Positions 1 to 11,141 of a stretch of 64,000 nucleotides of DNA are shown here, one piece after another. Each line of letters starts with the position of its first letter. Within the stretch, counting starts at the first letter, position 1. Below the pieces are notes generated by a model. The model was given only the letters and a program-made list of their open reading frames with translations. It was not told the origin of the DNA and did not search any database. The translations under genes were made by a program, and so were the position numbers. Source of the stretch: Acidobacteriota bacterium (GTDB lineage Bacteria > Acidobacteriota > UBA6911 > JACQSX01); assembly GCA_016211105.1 (NCBI GenBank), contig JACQSX010000018.1:1-64000 (forward strand), given 5' to 3'.

Positions 1-183
1 CTAGCGGGAGTTTACTGAAATACGAGCGCGCCATTTGACAAAGTCATTGCTTCCGAGACACTTGGCCATTGATAATACGTATTACCCTATTGAGCTGGGT
101 AACACAGCAGTCTAGAATCTAAGGCCTGAAATACCAAATGGTTACAGTCTTCCCTCTCGCCTTTCGCAGTAAACTCCCGCTAG
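1..183. repeat. Possible MITE/IS remnant bounded by a 17-bp perfect inverted repeat
   Basis: CTAGCGGGAGTTTACTG at 1-17 and its exact reverse complement CAGTAAACTCCCGCTAG at 167-183; left end abuts the window edge. Confidence 0.5.
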
Positions 184-346
184 GCAGCCAAGTGCTTATT
201 AGGATTGAGTAATAAATCCGCGACTGACGGCACAGTTTCCCGCCGGTTGCCCACCTACAACGTGACCTCAAAAAGCCCATGTTGAAACCTAATTTTTATG
301 AGGAAGGGCGTTTTCGTCGGGTAAGGACTGTTACTCCTCGCCGGTC

Positions 347-742
347 CTAACTTCGCTTCTTCGCGAACAGACTGCTCAATTCCAACCTGCCCCCACCGGT
401 AGTAGCGAGCAACAGATAGATGAAACAAAACAGAGCCGCCCGTTCTCCCTGATTCTGGATCGGCCAAAAGCCGCGAGGAAAATGGGAGATAAAATAAGCG
501 CACGCCATTTCCCCCGCCAGAACAAATGCCACCGGGCGAGTAAAGAGTCCCAGCGCAATTGCAATGCCGCCGTAAAACTCCAAGACCCCAGCGAACCACA
601 CCAATTGGGGAAACTCGACTGCCCTGCCTCCGAGCACGCCGAACATTTTCTGCGCCCCATGCTGCCAAAAAAGAAATCCGGTAACGATACGAAGAAGCGT
701 CAATGCCACCACATTCCATTTGCTTAGCACCTGCGTGAACAT
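347..742 (-). CDS. DoxX family membrane protein
   Basis: ORF with LRIVTGFLFWQHGAQKMFG...GGIAIALGLFTRPVAFVLAGEMACAYF pattern typical of DoxX; start placed at MFTQVL. Confidence 0.8.
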   Translation of the reverse strand: MFTQVLSKWNVVALTLLRIVTGFLFWQHGAQKMFGVLGGRAVEFPQLVWFAGVLEFYGGIAIALGLFTRPVAFVLAGEMACAYFISHFPRGFWPIQNQGERAALFCFIYLLLATTGGGRLELSSLFAKKRS

Positions 743-991
743 ACTTTTCTCCTCATGAAATCGGCCAATGATTCCTATGTTGGCTACTTGTAAGGACAAA
801 CGAGATGATAATCAAGGCAGCCGGAAAATCCTACCGGTTTTCGCCTCGTAAGGAAGGATCGCCCAAATCCGAGCCGCGAAATTGGACCTGACCTTGAAGA
901 GCCCCAGTGAGGCGACATAGCTTCAGCCCGCGACGCGAGCCGTGGGAGAGCCTCGCCTCGGGAAAAACGAGTGCGGAGCGCGCTGAACCGC

Positions 992-1345
992 CTACAGTAA
1001 CCCCAGTTGCAACTTGGCGGCGTCCGACATCTTATCCATGGACCAAGGCGGGTCCCAAACGAGTTCCACGTTGACGTGGGTCACCCCGGGAATGCTTCGG
1101 ACTTTGGTTTCTACCTCTGGAGGAAGTGATTCCGCTACCGGGCACATCGGAGACGTCAGGGTCATCTGGATGTTCACGATCCCCAACGGAGCGACATCCA
1201 GGTTGTAGACCAATCCCAACTCCCAGATATTGACAGGAATCTCGGGATCATAAATGGAACGCAACACCTCGATAGCTTTTTCTTCAATCTCCTTAACGCT
1301 ACCGACCTTGTCAACCTCGGGATTGGTAACGCTGTCGTGATCCAT
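992..1345 (-). CDS. sufT: SufT-like metal-sulfur cluster biosynthesis protein (DUF59/MIP18)
   Basis: YDPEIPVNIWELGLVYNL...TLTSPMCPVAESLP motif; last gene of suf operon. Confidence 0.88.
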   Translation of the reverse strand: MDHDSVTNPEVDKVGSVKEIEEKAIEVLRSIYDPEIPVNIWELGLVYNLDVAPLGIVNIQMTLTSPMCPVAESLPPEVETKVRSIPGVTHVNVELVWDPPWSMDKMSDAAKLQLGLL

Positions 1346-1361
1346 CGTCGTACACCCGCCA

Positions 1362-1814
1362 TTACTCGGTCGAAACTGTTTCTTGCTGATTCTCCAACGC
1401 CGCCTGCAGCGTGTGCCATGCCAGAGTGGCGCACTTGACCCGAACAGGAAATTCACTTACGCCGTGAAATACTGCAAGCTTGCCCAGTTCGGCTTGCTTG
1501 ACGGTAGCATCCGATTTCCCCGTAACTAAACTACGAAAAGCCTTGAAAAGAGCGGCGATCTCACTCCTGGTCTTGCCTTTTAACGTTTCCGTCATCAACG
1601 ATGCTGAAGCCGTCGAGATGGCGCAGCCGGACCCTTTGAAGCTAACATCCTTGACCACGTCATCCTCAAGCCTGATGTATACGGTCACTTTGTCACCACA
1701 CAGAGGATTATACCCATCCGCCTTTCGGTTCGCGTCTTCCAATTCGCGGAAATTTCTAGGCTTTCTGTTGTGGTCAAGAATAACCTCCTGATAGAGATCG
1801 TTCAAATATGACAT
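1362..1814 (-). CDS. sufU: SufU-type Fe-S scaffold / sulfur transfer protein
   Basis: LYQEVILDHNRKPRNF...NPLCGDKV...FKGSGCAISTASASLMTE. Confidence 0.92.
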   Translation of the reverse strand: MSYLNDLYQEVILDHNRKPRNFRELEDANRKADGYNPLCGDKVTVYIRLEDDVVKDVSFKGSGCAISTASASLMTETLKGKTRSEIAALFKAFRSLVTGKSDATVKQAELGKLAVFHGVSEFPVRVKCATLAWHTLQAALENQQETVSTE

Positions 1815-3085
1815 CAGCAAAATAGCTCAATTGCTTTGTGGATTGCCCGCGCCAAGGCGTCAACCTCCTCGCGCGTGTTGTAGAGGGCGACCGATGCTCG
1901 CGCGGTAGCCGGTACTGCGAAGCGATCCATTACTGGTTGGGCACAGTGATGACCGGTGCGAATGGCAATCCCTTCTTGATCCAATACTGTGCCGACATCG
2001 TGGGGATGCGCCCCTTCGATTACAAATGAAAGCACGCCGACTTTCTCACGGGCGGTCCCAATGATGCGCAGTCGGGGAATCGTGGAAAGCACCTCGGTGG
2101 CATAACAAAGCAACTCCTGCTCATAGACAGCCACATTTCCAAGACCAACCTCATCCAAGTAGTCAATTGCCATCCCCAGTCCGATCGCTCCGGCAATGTT
2201 GGGTGTGCCGGCCTCGAACTTGAAGGGCAGGACATTGTAGATGGTCTTCTCAAAGGTAACCGAACTGATCATATCGCCGCCACCCTGGTAAGGAGGCATA
2301 TTTTCAAGCAAAGCTGACTTGCCGTACAAGATGCCTACACCGGTAGGCCCAAAAAGTTTATGGCCGGAAAAGGCGTAGAACTCGCAATCAAGTTGTTGCA
2401 CATCCACCTTCAGATGAGGCACAGACTGAGCCCCATCGATGAGCACAGGCACGTTTCGGCGATGCGCCATATCAATGATCGTGCGAACCGGAAGGACCGT
2501 GCCCAGCGCGTTGGAAACGTGAGCGACCGAGACCAACCGAGTCCTCGGATTGAACAGCTTTTCATATTCCTCCAGCAACAACTCACCCTGGTCATTGATG
2601 GGGACCACACGCAAAACCGCCCCCTTTTCCTCACACAGCATTTGCCAGGGGACGATGTTGGAATGGTGCTCCATCGCGGAAATGATGATCTCATCCCCGC
2701 TTTTTACATATTTCCTACCGTAGCTTTGGGCCACCAGGTTAATTGCCTCGGTCGTGCTCCGGACAAAAACAATTTCATGGACATGGCATGCATGAATGAA
2801 GCGTTGTACCTTGCTTCGGGCATCTTCATACGCTTCGGTAGCTTGCTCGCTCAAAGAATGCACGCCCCGATGAACGTTCGAATTGTACTGTGAATAGAAA
2901 CGGTGGAGCGCCTCAATTACCTTCTCGGGCTTCTGGGTCGTGGCTGCATTGTCAAGATAGACTAGAGGCTTTCCATGAATCTTTTGTCTCAGGATTGGAA
3001 AATCCTCTCTGATCTTGTACACGTTGAACACGGAACGAGCCGCCGGGCGCGCATCCACACTGACCACGTCGCGACTGGTTTTCAT
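1814..3085 (-). CDS. sufS: Cysteine desulfurase SufS
   Basis: YLDNAATTQKP, FSGHKLFGPTGVGILYGK (PLP Lys), RTGHHCAQP. Confidence 0.95.
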   Translation of the reverse strand: MKTSRDVVSVDARPAARSVFNVYKIREDFPILRQKIHGKPLVYLDNAATTQKPEKVIEALHRFYSQYNSNVHRGVHSLSEQATEAYEDARSKVQRFIHACHVHEIVFVRSTTEAINLVAQSYGRKYVKSGDEIIISAMEHHSNIVPWQMLCEEKGAVLRVVPINDQGELLLEEYEKLFNPRTRLVSVAHVSNALGTVLPVRTIIDMAHRRNVPVLIDGAQSVPHLKVDVQQLDCEFYAFSGHKLFGPTGVGILYGKSALLENMPPYQGGGDMISSVTFEKTIYNVLPFKFEAGTPNIAGAIGLGMAIDYLDEVGLGNVAVYEQELLCYATEVLSTIPRLRIIGTAREKVGVLSFVIEGAHPHDVGTVLDQEGIAIRTGHHCAQPVMDRFAVPATARASVALYNTREEVDALARAIHKAIELFC

Positions 3086-4434
3086 ACCTGAACCGCCTCC
3101 TTGACAAACTCGCCGCCAGGCAGCCAGCCAAGCAGAAACTCATCCAGGCGCCTTTGCACCGCGCCGACCTTCATACGCCTGACGACCTCACTCGCAAAAG
3201 CATAAATCAGCAAGCTGCGGGCGGCTTCCTCGCCAATGCCTCGGGAGCGCAGATAAAAAAGAGCATCCTTGTCCAGTTGGCCAATCGTGGCCCCATGCGT
3301 GCACTTAACGTCGTTAGCGTAGATTTCAAGCTGTGGCTTGGTATTGATTAGGGCATCATCCGATAGCAGCAGATTTTTGTTTGTCTGCTTGGAGTCGGTT
3401 TTCTGCGCTCCCCGGTGGACCACGATTCGACCGTGGAAAACTCCTCTAGACTTGCCGTCTAGCACACCTTTGTAAAGCTCGCGGCTGCTGCAGTGCGGCG
3501 CCGCATGCTCTAGCCGGGTATGGTTATCCACATGCTGCTCTCCCCTCACCAGGTACAGGCCATCCAGCGTGCACTCGGCACCGTCACCGGCCAACACTGC
3601 GTTAAGACTATTTCGAACCAGAGCGCCCCCAAGAGCGATCGAATGCGAACCGAGGCTGCTGCTACGCTCTTGATGGTACTGCAGAGTGGCGACGTGAAAA
3701 GCTCTCGCACTCTCACATTCCAGCTTTGAGTGGTCGATGACGGCGCCATCGTTCAAAATAATCTCAGTGACCGGACAGGTAAAGTTGACCTCTTCCCCAA
3801 GTCCGACATAACTTTCCACAACGGACGCCTGGCTGTTACTATCGGCCACAATCAACGTTCGCGGATAGGATGCAATTGCTGTCCCCCGTGTGGCAGCCAG
3901 GAAAAGCAGGTGGATCGGCTTCTCGAGGATTTTCCCTTTGGGAATATATACGAAAGCGCCGTCCTGCATCAAAGCGGTATTGAGGGCATTGAAAGCGTCC
4001 TGCTCCCAGTTGGCATAGCGACCCAGGTAAGGCTCCACAGCCGCCGCGTCCTGCTGCAGGACCCGGCTAAGACTGCTGATTCGAATCCCATCCCGGGATT
4101 CCTCAACAAAGGAAAGCTCTGGAGAATAGCAGCCGTTGACAAACACAAGGCGTTCGCATTGCAGATCGGCAAATCGGAGGCCATCGATGATTTCTCGTTT
4201 CAGGCCGTCCAGCTCATATGCCTCTAGCTTGAACGGGATTGAGGTAATAGGGGCAACATTGGTAAATCTCCACTCCTCGTCTTGAAGGGTGGGAAATCCC
4301 AGCTTTGCAAATTGCAACCTTGCACTATTGCGCATCCTCTGCAGCCACGCAGGCCCTTTCCCCGCCACGCCTTTCTCAAACTCAGAAAGATGTGAAAAAA
4401 AAGGAATGTTTTCTGTTTTCACCAATTCAATCAT
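3082..4434 (-). CDS. sufD: Fe-S cluster assembly protein SufD
   Basis: SufBD fold motifs, KPQLEIYANDVKCTHGATIGQLD; operon position. Confidence 0.93.
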   Translation of the reverse strand: MIELVKTENIPFFSHLSEFEKGVAGKGPAWLQRMRNSARLQFAKLGFPTLQDEEWRFTNVAPITSIPFKLEAYELDGLKREIIDGLRFADLQCERLVFVNGCYSPELSFVEESRDGIRISSLSRVLQQDAAAVEPYLGRYANWEQDAFNALNTALMQDGAFVYIPKGKILEKPIHLLFLAATRGTAIASYPRTLIVADSNSQASVVESYVGLGEEVNFTCPVTEIILNDGAVIDHSKLECESARAFHVATLQYHQERSSSLGSHSIALGGALVRNSLNAVLAGDGAECTLDGLYLVRGEQHVDNHTRLEHAAPHCSSRELYKGVLDGKSRGVFHGRIVVHRGAQKTDSKQTNKNLLLSDDALINTKPQLEIYANDVKCTHGATIGQLDKDALFYLRSRGIGEEAARSLLIYAFASEVVRRMKVGAVQRRLDEFLLGWLPGGEFVKEAVQV

Positions 4435-4461
4435 GACGTCGCGGTTTTTCCTTTCAGTAGA

Positions 4462-5229
4462 TCAAACGACCTGGACTCGCTTCGGCTCTGCCTCTTCCAG
4501 CCACGAATACCCTTTATCCTCCAGCTCAAGAGCCAGATGCTTCCCTCCGGATCTCACGATGCGTCCTTCAGAAAGAACATGTACGTAATCAGGGATAATG
4601 TAATTGAGCAGCCGCTGATAGTGAGTTACTACGATGATGGCGCGCTCTTTGCCGCGCAGGGAGTTGACCCCCTCGGCCACAATCCTAAGGGCATCGATAT
4701 CCAGACCCGAGTCGGTCTCGTCCAGGATGGCCAGTCTCGGTTCGAGTATCGCCATCTGGAAAATCTCATTGCGCTTTTTCTCGCCACCAGAGAATCCTTC
4801 GTTTACAGGACGACTCATCAGGTTCTCATCCACCCGAAGGAGTCCCATCTTTTCTTTAGCCAGGGTTAGAAAGTCCATGGCGTCGAATTCGTCCAGACCA
4901 CGATGTTTACGAATCGCATTGAGCGCCGATCTCAAGAAATAGAGGTTGCTGACTCCGGGAATTTCAACCGGGTATTGGAAAGCCATAAAGATTCCCTCAC
5001 GCGCTCGATCCTCGGGAGCCATCTCCAAAAGATTTTTCCCGTCGTACCAAACTTCCCCTTCCGTCACTTCATATGTCTCGCGGCCGGCGAGGACCTGAGC
5101 CAGGGTGCTCTTGCCCGATCCGTTTGGGCCCATAATGGAGTGCACCTCGCCCACATTCACCTTGAGGTTGATTCCTCTCAGGATTTCCTTGCCACCGGCC
5201 TTCACCTTTAAGTTTCTTATTTCCAGCAT
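4462..5229 (-). CDS. sufC: Fe-S cluster assembly ATPase SufC
   Basis: ABC ATPase: GPNGSGKSTL, SGGEKKRNEI, ILDETDSGLDIDAL. Confidence 0.95.
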   Translation of the reverse strand: MLEIRNLKVKAGGKEILRGINLKVNVGEVHSIMGPNGSGKSTLAQVLAGRETYEVTEGEVWYDGKNLLEMAPEDRAREGIFMAFQYPVEIPGVSNLYFLRSALNAIRKHRGLDEFDAMDFLTLAKEKMGLLRVDENLMSRPVNEGFSGGEKKRNEIFQMAILEPRLAILDETDSGLDIDALRIVAEGVNSLRGKERAIIVVTHYQRLLNYIIPDYVHVLSEGRIVRSGGKHLALELEDKGYSWLEEAEPKRVQVV

Positions 5230-5335
5230 CGGTTCCTTTCCTTATCGTTGTCCGTTGTCCTTGGTCCGTTGTCCGTGGTAACCAGCCATGGGAATTGCAA
5301 GAACAACGGGCAACGGACGATATTTAGACCGTTCA

Positions 5336-6784
<1,449 letters not shown>

Positions 6785-6814
6785 AAGGTTTTATCCCACC
6801 TTTTCTTCTCTCAT

Positions 6815-7312
6815 TTAGCAAGGCAAACCAGGACTGCCACCGGGCTGCAGATCGCTCACGGATACAAAGCCCTCTGCAATTGGGTGAACCATATCAGAGA
6901 GCGTAATACCCTGTAGCGCTTTGGCCACGGTCTCGTTGATTCTCCAGTTGATCCTCTGCCAATTGTGGCGGACGGGACACATGGCTTCCACCCGGCAGTT
7001 GCCGGGAGCGTTGATGCATTCTGTAAGGGCGATGGATCCCTCAATGGCTTTGATCGTCTCACCCACGGTGATATTTTCCGGCTGTCTTGCGAGGCGATAT
7101 CCGCCATTTGCTCCCCGGTGAGACACCAGTAATCCCTCACGAACCAGAAGCTTGAGAATCTTGCTTACCATCGGCAGTGGAAGATGTGTCAACCCGGCCA
7201 ATTGCCGAGCGCTATACGTCGGCCGCTTGCTGTCGCTCTCGACAAAATGGATTAGCAGAACAATGCCATAATCCGTCAGCTTGCTCATCCGCATCATAGC
7301 TAAAACCCCCAA
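6815..7312 (-). CDS. Rrf2-family Fe-S responsive regulator heading suf operon (SufR/IscR-like)
   Basis: MSKLTDYGIVLLIHF winged helix; C-rich cluster loop CINAPGNCRVEAMCPVRHNW; divergent to operator repeats. Confidence 0.88.
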   Translation of the reverse strand: MGVLAMMRMSKLTDYGIVLLIHFVESDSKRPTYSARQLAGLTHLPLPMVSKILKLLVREGLLVSHRGANGGYRLARQPENITVGETIKAIEGSIALTECINAPGNCRVEAMCPVRHNWQRINWRINETVAKALQGITLSDMVHPIAEGFVSVSDLQPGGSPGLPC

Positions 7313-7315
7313 AGT

Positions 7316-7405
7316 AATAGAACCAAATCAGTCCTATTTATTTTTACGATAGCAAAGCCATCGCGGCAATGTCAAGGATAAATAGAACTAAAGAAGTCCC
7401 ATTTA
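7316..7405. promoter_or_regulatory. Two IscR-like operator candidates upstream of the suf operon
   Basis: AATAGAACCAAATCAGTCCTATTTA (7316-7340) and AATAGAACTAAAGAAGTCCCATTTA (7381-7405): 21/25 identical, each an imperfect palindrome, located just upstream of the Rrf2 gene. Confidence 0.75.
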
Positions 7406-7572
7406 GTAACTCTAAGAAGGAGCGTCTCTTGCGGTCAAGCCCAAATTTACATCAGGGAGGCAAAAAGACCGCGTCTCTTTGTTTCCCTCCCTCACAGAAA
7501 CGCCTGTTGTCGATTGTACCCGCTTCTTACGGGTCTAGCCTTTCTGCTGCGTCTATCCTCCCATGGCCAAGC

Positions 7573-8163
7573 CTAACGGCCTCGCGCCATCGCCTTGCGA
7601 AGCTGCGTTAGCTCGGAAGTGACCGCCTCCAGACGCAGCAGCAACTCTCGATGGCGCGTTTCGCCCGCGCTTGGTTCTTTGCCGACAAACGTGATGGTTC
7701 CACTCGGCTCGAGAATCGCCCGCTCCACTTGGCCGAGAGAACTAAACCCTTGCCGGCGCGCAGCCGCCTCCAATTCGGAGCGCGTCACCGATTCTCTTTT
7801 GCAGGTAAGTTCGTCCAGCGCCCCCTTTCGCAATAGCACCGTTTCCCTACCCTCCAGGACTCTATCTGCGGAAGGACTGACATAGAGAAGTCGATTCATC
7901 AAATAGTTAATCAGCAGCAGCGTTGCGGCTCCGATCAATCCGCCAATCAAGGAATTATCAGCGCCAATAATCGCATTCTGCACGGTATTGGAAAGGGTCA
8001 ACAACACGACTAGATCGAAAGCATTCAACTGGGCTAGCACGCGCTTCCCCCCCAACCGCAGTCCAACCACAAGAAAGGCGTAAACCAGCACGGGCCTAAG
8101 AACCTTTTCCCAGAAAGGAATGGTCAGGGTAAAAAGATCATGCCAGATTTTGGCGTCAGACAT
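7573..8163 (-). CDS. DUF421 (YetF-like) membrane protein
   Basis: YAFLVVGLRLGGKRVLAQLNAFDLVVLLTLSNTVQNAIIGADNSLIGGLIGA typical DUF421 core. Confidence 0.85.
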   Translation of the reverse strand: MSDAKIWHDLFTLTIPFWEKVLRPVLVYAFLVVGLRLGGKRVLAQLNAFDLVVLLTLSNTVQNAIIGADNSLIGGLIGAATLLLINYLMNRLLYVSPSADRVLEGRETVLLRKGALDELTCKRESVTRSELEAAARRQGFSSLGQVERAILEPSGTITFVGKEPSAGETRHRELLLRLEAVTSELTQLRKAMARGR

Positions 8164-8178
8164 CGCTTTCCCTCCGTA

Positions 8179-8460
8179 GCTAAGTACCTCGATTCATAAA
8201 TACAGTAACGTTTGCTGATGAGGCTTGCGCGGCGAGATCCAGGAGCGAGGAGGAGGCGATGCAGGGGACATCGGCGACAACGAGCGACGCCGAGATCGCC
8301 CGCAACCCCATCAGCCTGGAGGGTTGCGGCGGGATGGCCCCGCTTTCTTTGTCGCTGCTCCTCGCCAATGGGCCCCGCATTGACTCGTCGTCACTCCGCG
8401 AAATCGGGGCCATCGCGCTCGCAACAAACGTTACCGTATTTATGAATCGAGGTACTTAGC
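8179..8460. repeat. Dispersed inverted-end repeat, copy A (282 bp)
   Basis: TAAGTACCTCGATTCATAAATACAGTAACGTTTG (8181-8214) and its reverse complement (33/34) at 8425-8458; interior shared with copy B at 63714-63907. Confidence 0.9.
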
Positions 8461-8516
8461 GTAGAATGGTCATGGCCTAATGAAAACCCGAAAAGGATAG
8501 GAAACACAGATCAAGC

Positions 8517-9110
8517 ATGGCAGCGGCAAGAATCATCGTTGCAATGATCTTCGGGACATTTTCCGGCTTCCTAGTCTACATCATCGCGGCCTTGTTACGT
8601 CTGGTCCTCAATCCAAGTGAGACGGCTGTACCCCCGCTATTTTTCTTTGCAGCATTCCTAGGCGGATGGGCGCTGTCCAGTTTCATTCTGTTAAGAAAGT
8701 CCAGAACCCTCTCGGTGGTATTCTCACGAGGCTTTCTGATGGGCGCCACCGAATGGCTGTTCATGATTGTTATGGGCTTCTTATACGCTGGTAAAGCGGC
8801 TGCATCCATTATAAGTGATCCCACGGCAGCGGTCGGTTTCTTGGTCGGCAGTGGATTGATCGCACTCGTGACCGGTGGTTTCTCGTTGTTTATGGCCATG
8901 CTTTGTTTGATTGGCTTCGGAATTTCCTACCTCATCAGCCGAGAGACGCCCCTTGAACCCATTGAATTCCGCAAGAGCCAATGGCAGGAGTTTGCGGCTT
9001 CCTATCAAAAATTGGGCCAAGAGGAACGGAAGACGGCGTGGGAACAACTCACCAACGAACAGAAACATTACCTGCAGGAGATTCTGAAAAATGGTGGCAT
9101 CGGATCTTAA
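8517..9110 (+). CDS. Hypothetical integral membrane protein
   Basis: 197-aa ORF with several hydrophobic helices. Confidence 0.6.
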   Translation: MAAARIIVAMIFGTFSGFLVYIIAALLRLVLNPSETAVPPLFFFAAFLGGWALSSFILLRKSRTLSVVFSRGFLMGATEWLFMIVMGFLYAGKAAASIISDPTAAVGFLVGSGLIALVTGGFSLFMAMLCLIGFGISYLISRETPLEPIEFRKSQWQEFAASYQKLGQEERKTAWEQLTNEQKHYLQEILKNGGIGS

Positions 9111-9141
9111 AGCCGGCATGATTGTCAGTGTCGGCTCCGTT

Positions 9142-9600
9142 TCACCATTGCTCATCTTTGCTCAGGGAGTCCAAAAAAGAGATCGGAGGCTCAAGCCTTT
9201 CGTGCTTGGCCAGCGCGGCTTCCAGTTGGATTGCCAAGTGTTCCCGCTTCTCCGCCTCCTGCCTAAGCCCTTCCTGAAGCCAACCGATCAATAGCGCCAC
9301 CATGGCGAATATCCCAAGCCTCATCAGATCGCCAAAATCGAACTTTGCGGAAAGATACGGGGGCGCAAGAAAATAATTGATGGCTACGACCGCCAGCACG
9401 CTGGCCAGAGTTCCGGCCCCTGAGCCTCCATACAGGGAGCTGATTACGATGGCTACAACGAACGCTACCGAATCGCCGGACGATTCGGGCCGCGGCTGCA
9501 GCAGGAGCACTAGCAACAGGATCACCGCTACGCTCAAGACTGCCGTCGCGTAGCGTAGAAAAGTGGAGATCATCCTTGCAAGAGAATCTCGGTATGACAT
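9142..9600 (-). CDS. DUF4118 (KdpD-like) membrane domain protein
   Basis: SSLYGGSGAGTLASVLAVVAINYFLAPPYLSAKFDFGDLMRLGIFAMVALLIGWL. Confidence 0.7.
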   Translation of the reverse strand: MSYRDSLARMISTFLRYATAVLSVAVILLLVLLLQPRPESSGDSVAFVVAIVISSLYGGSGAGTLASVLAVVAINYFLAPPYLSAKFDFGDLMRLGIFAMVALLIGWLQEGLRQEAEKREHLAIQLEAALAKHERLEPPISFLDSLSKDEQW

Positions 9601-10244
9601 CAGGATGGTTGCTTCACCTGCGGACCTTCCTTGTGCAACAAAGGTCTAAAGCGGGATGAAAACGTAATCCCGACCTGTTTGACTGTCTCCAACCGTGGCT
9701 CGGAAAAAAAGAACGGCATGGTCTGTCCCGGGATCAACGGCTTGCCAAAATCTATGGTGTGGACCTTCATCGGCGCTAGGTCCTTATCATACAGAATCAG
9801 ATGGATATGGAGCTCGGGCAAGATGTTCGTGCTAATGTTGGTTACTTCTCCGTCAACCCTCATTGAATTGCCCTGAAAATCGGCATGCAACGTTTTTAGT
9901 TCCAGACTCGTGGTTGTGTCTCGGCCTACATCGTAAAAATTAGGAAAATAGGACAGAGGCGTAAAGGCCAGTGCAAGGAATGCGATCAGAGACGCGCCCA
10001 GGCTTACCCACAGAGCGCGATAAACTGCGGGCAACACCGGACGCCGGCTGATCGCGGCTGAAACCGCGCGGGGTACACGCTCTTTGTACTGAAGAAAATA
10101 CTCGCGGCTTATGCGGTCCAGCAGTGCCGCTCGCTCTTCACGATGTCGAAGAAGAACATAAAGGGCTCCGGCTGCAAAAAGCACAAGGAGTACCCCGATG
10201 GCGCCCTGAAGGGAGTGACTCAAAACTTCGATACGATACTGCAT
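9600..10244 (-). CDS. Membrane-anchored protein with FxLYD/DUF3426-like domain
   Basis: One TM segment followed by VDGEVTNISTNILPELHIHLILYDKD beta-domain pattern; adjacent to the 9142-9600 ORF. Confidence 0.5.
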   Translation of the reverse strand: MQYRIEVLSHSLQGAIGVLLVLFAAGALYVLLRHREERAALLDRISREYFLQYKERVPRAVSAAISRRPVLPAVYRALWVSLGASLIAFLALAFTPLSYFPNFYDVGRDTTTSLELKTLHADFQGNSMRVDGEVTNISTNILPELHIHLILYDKDLAPMKVHTIDFGKPLIPGQTMPFFFSEPRLETVKQVGITFSSRFRPLLHKEGPQVKQPS

Positions 10245-10489
10245 GGATCTCTATTGCTGGCGCAAGACTTTCCTAAATCCACCGCGGAAGGCTGGCAACA
10301 ACTGCAGTCTGGCGGGAAGCAAAAACGGTTGAACGGTCCAGCATTTTTCTCCCGGCGTCGCTCACATGCATCGCCGTCAAGACTCCTATTGTAGTCATCT
10401 CCTTTACCGGATTATCAACATAAAAGTTTCTGATGGAGGTACAATTAGGGAGAAAGCTTTAGAGTTTCAAGGAGAGAATGTAGCTGCCA

Positions 10490-10957
10490 ATGGCGACGCT
10501 GAATGGCGGAAATTCCAGAGTTAGCGGAGTAACATCGGATATCAATGTTACTCCTATGGCCGACATCATGCTGGTATTGCTGATCATTTTTATGATCGCC
10601 ACTCCCATGCTGCAAGAGGGCATTTACGTGGACATGGCCAAAGCCCAAAATGCGGAAGTCGCGCAAGGAGCTATTGAGAAAGATGTGACGACGGTTGCTT
10701 TGACACGCGACGAGAAAGTTTACTGGAACCACGAAGAAATCGGCATGGACCAATTAGAAGAGAGGCTGGCCGAGTTAATGGCAAAGTCTCCGGAAAAGCC
10801 GATATTCGTCAAGAGCGACGCCGCGGTCAAATACGGCCGAGTCGTGGAAACCCTCAACAAAGCCCGAGATGCCGGAGTCGAACGCGTGGGATTGCTGGTA
10901 GAACATGAAACCAGAAGCACCGACACGAAGTTGATCAGCCAGCAGTTAGTGTTCTGA
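10490..10957 (+). CDS. ExbD/TolR biopolymer transport protein
   Basis: DINVTPMADIMLVLLIIFMIATPML. Confidence 0.92.
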   Translation: MATLNGGNSRVSGVTSDINVTPMADIMLVLLIIFMIATPMLQEGIYVDMAKAQNAEVAQGAIEKDVTTVALTRDEKVYWNHEEIGMDQLEERLAELMAKSPEKPIFVKSDAAVKYGRVVETLNKARDAGVERVGLLVEHETRSTDTKLISQQLVF

Positions 10958-11141
10958 GCTTCTTGACCCACCCGGCTCGGGCTAGCCAAGCACACCAAGT
11001 CTTGTGGAGCGACAATATTCGGAGATTCTAAAACTCTCTCTGGAACAACCCCAACAATACAAAGCCCGGCAGATTTGAACTTGGGAACTTCTGTTACTGG
11101 GACCGTCTTATCGAGAGCGCTATCTGGAAGAAGAGTTAAGG

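Noticed and set aside
4075-4100. tRNA T-arm-like GATTCGAATCCCA
   Set aside because: Lies inside sufD and lacks the rest of a tRNA fold.
8212-8459. Short ORFs inside repeat copy A on both strands ending NVTVFMNRGT
   Set aside because: The shared ending is produced by the inverted repeat itself; copy B does not preserve the frame, so coding is unlikely.
10958-11141. Possible gene remnant left of the IS (frame reading LLLLGPSYRERYLEEELRSDLL)
   Set aside because: Interrupted by a stop and too short to assign; may be chance.
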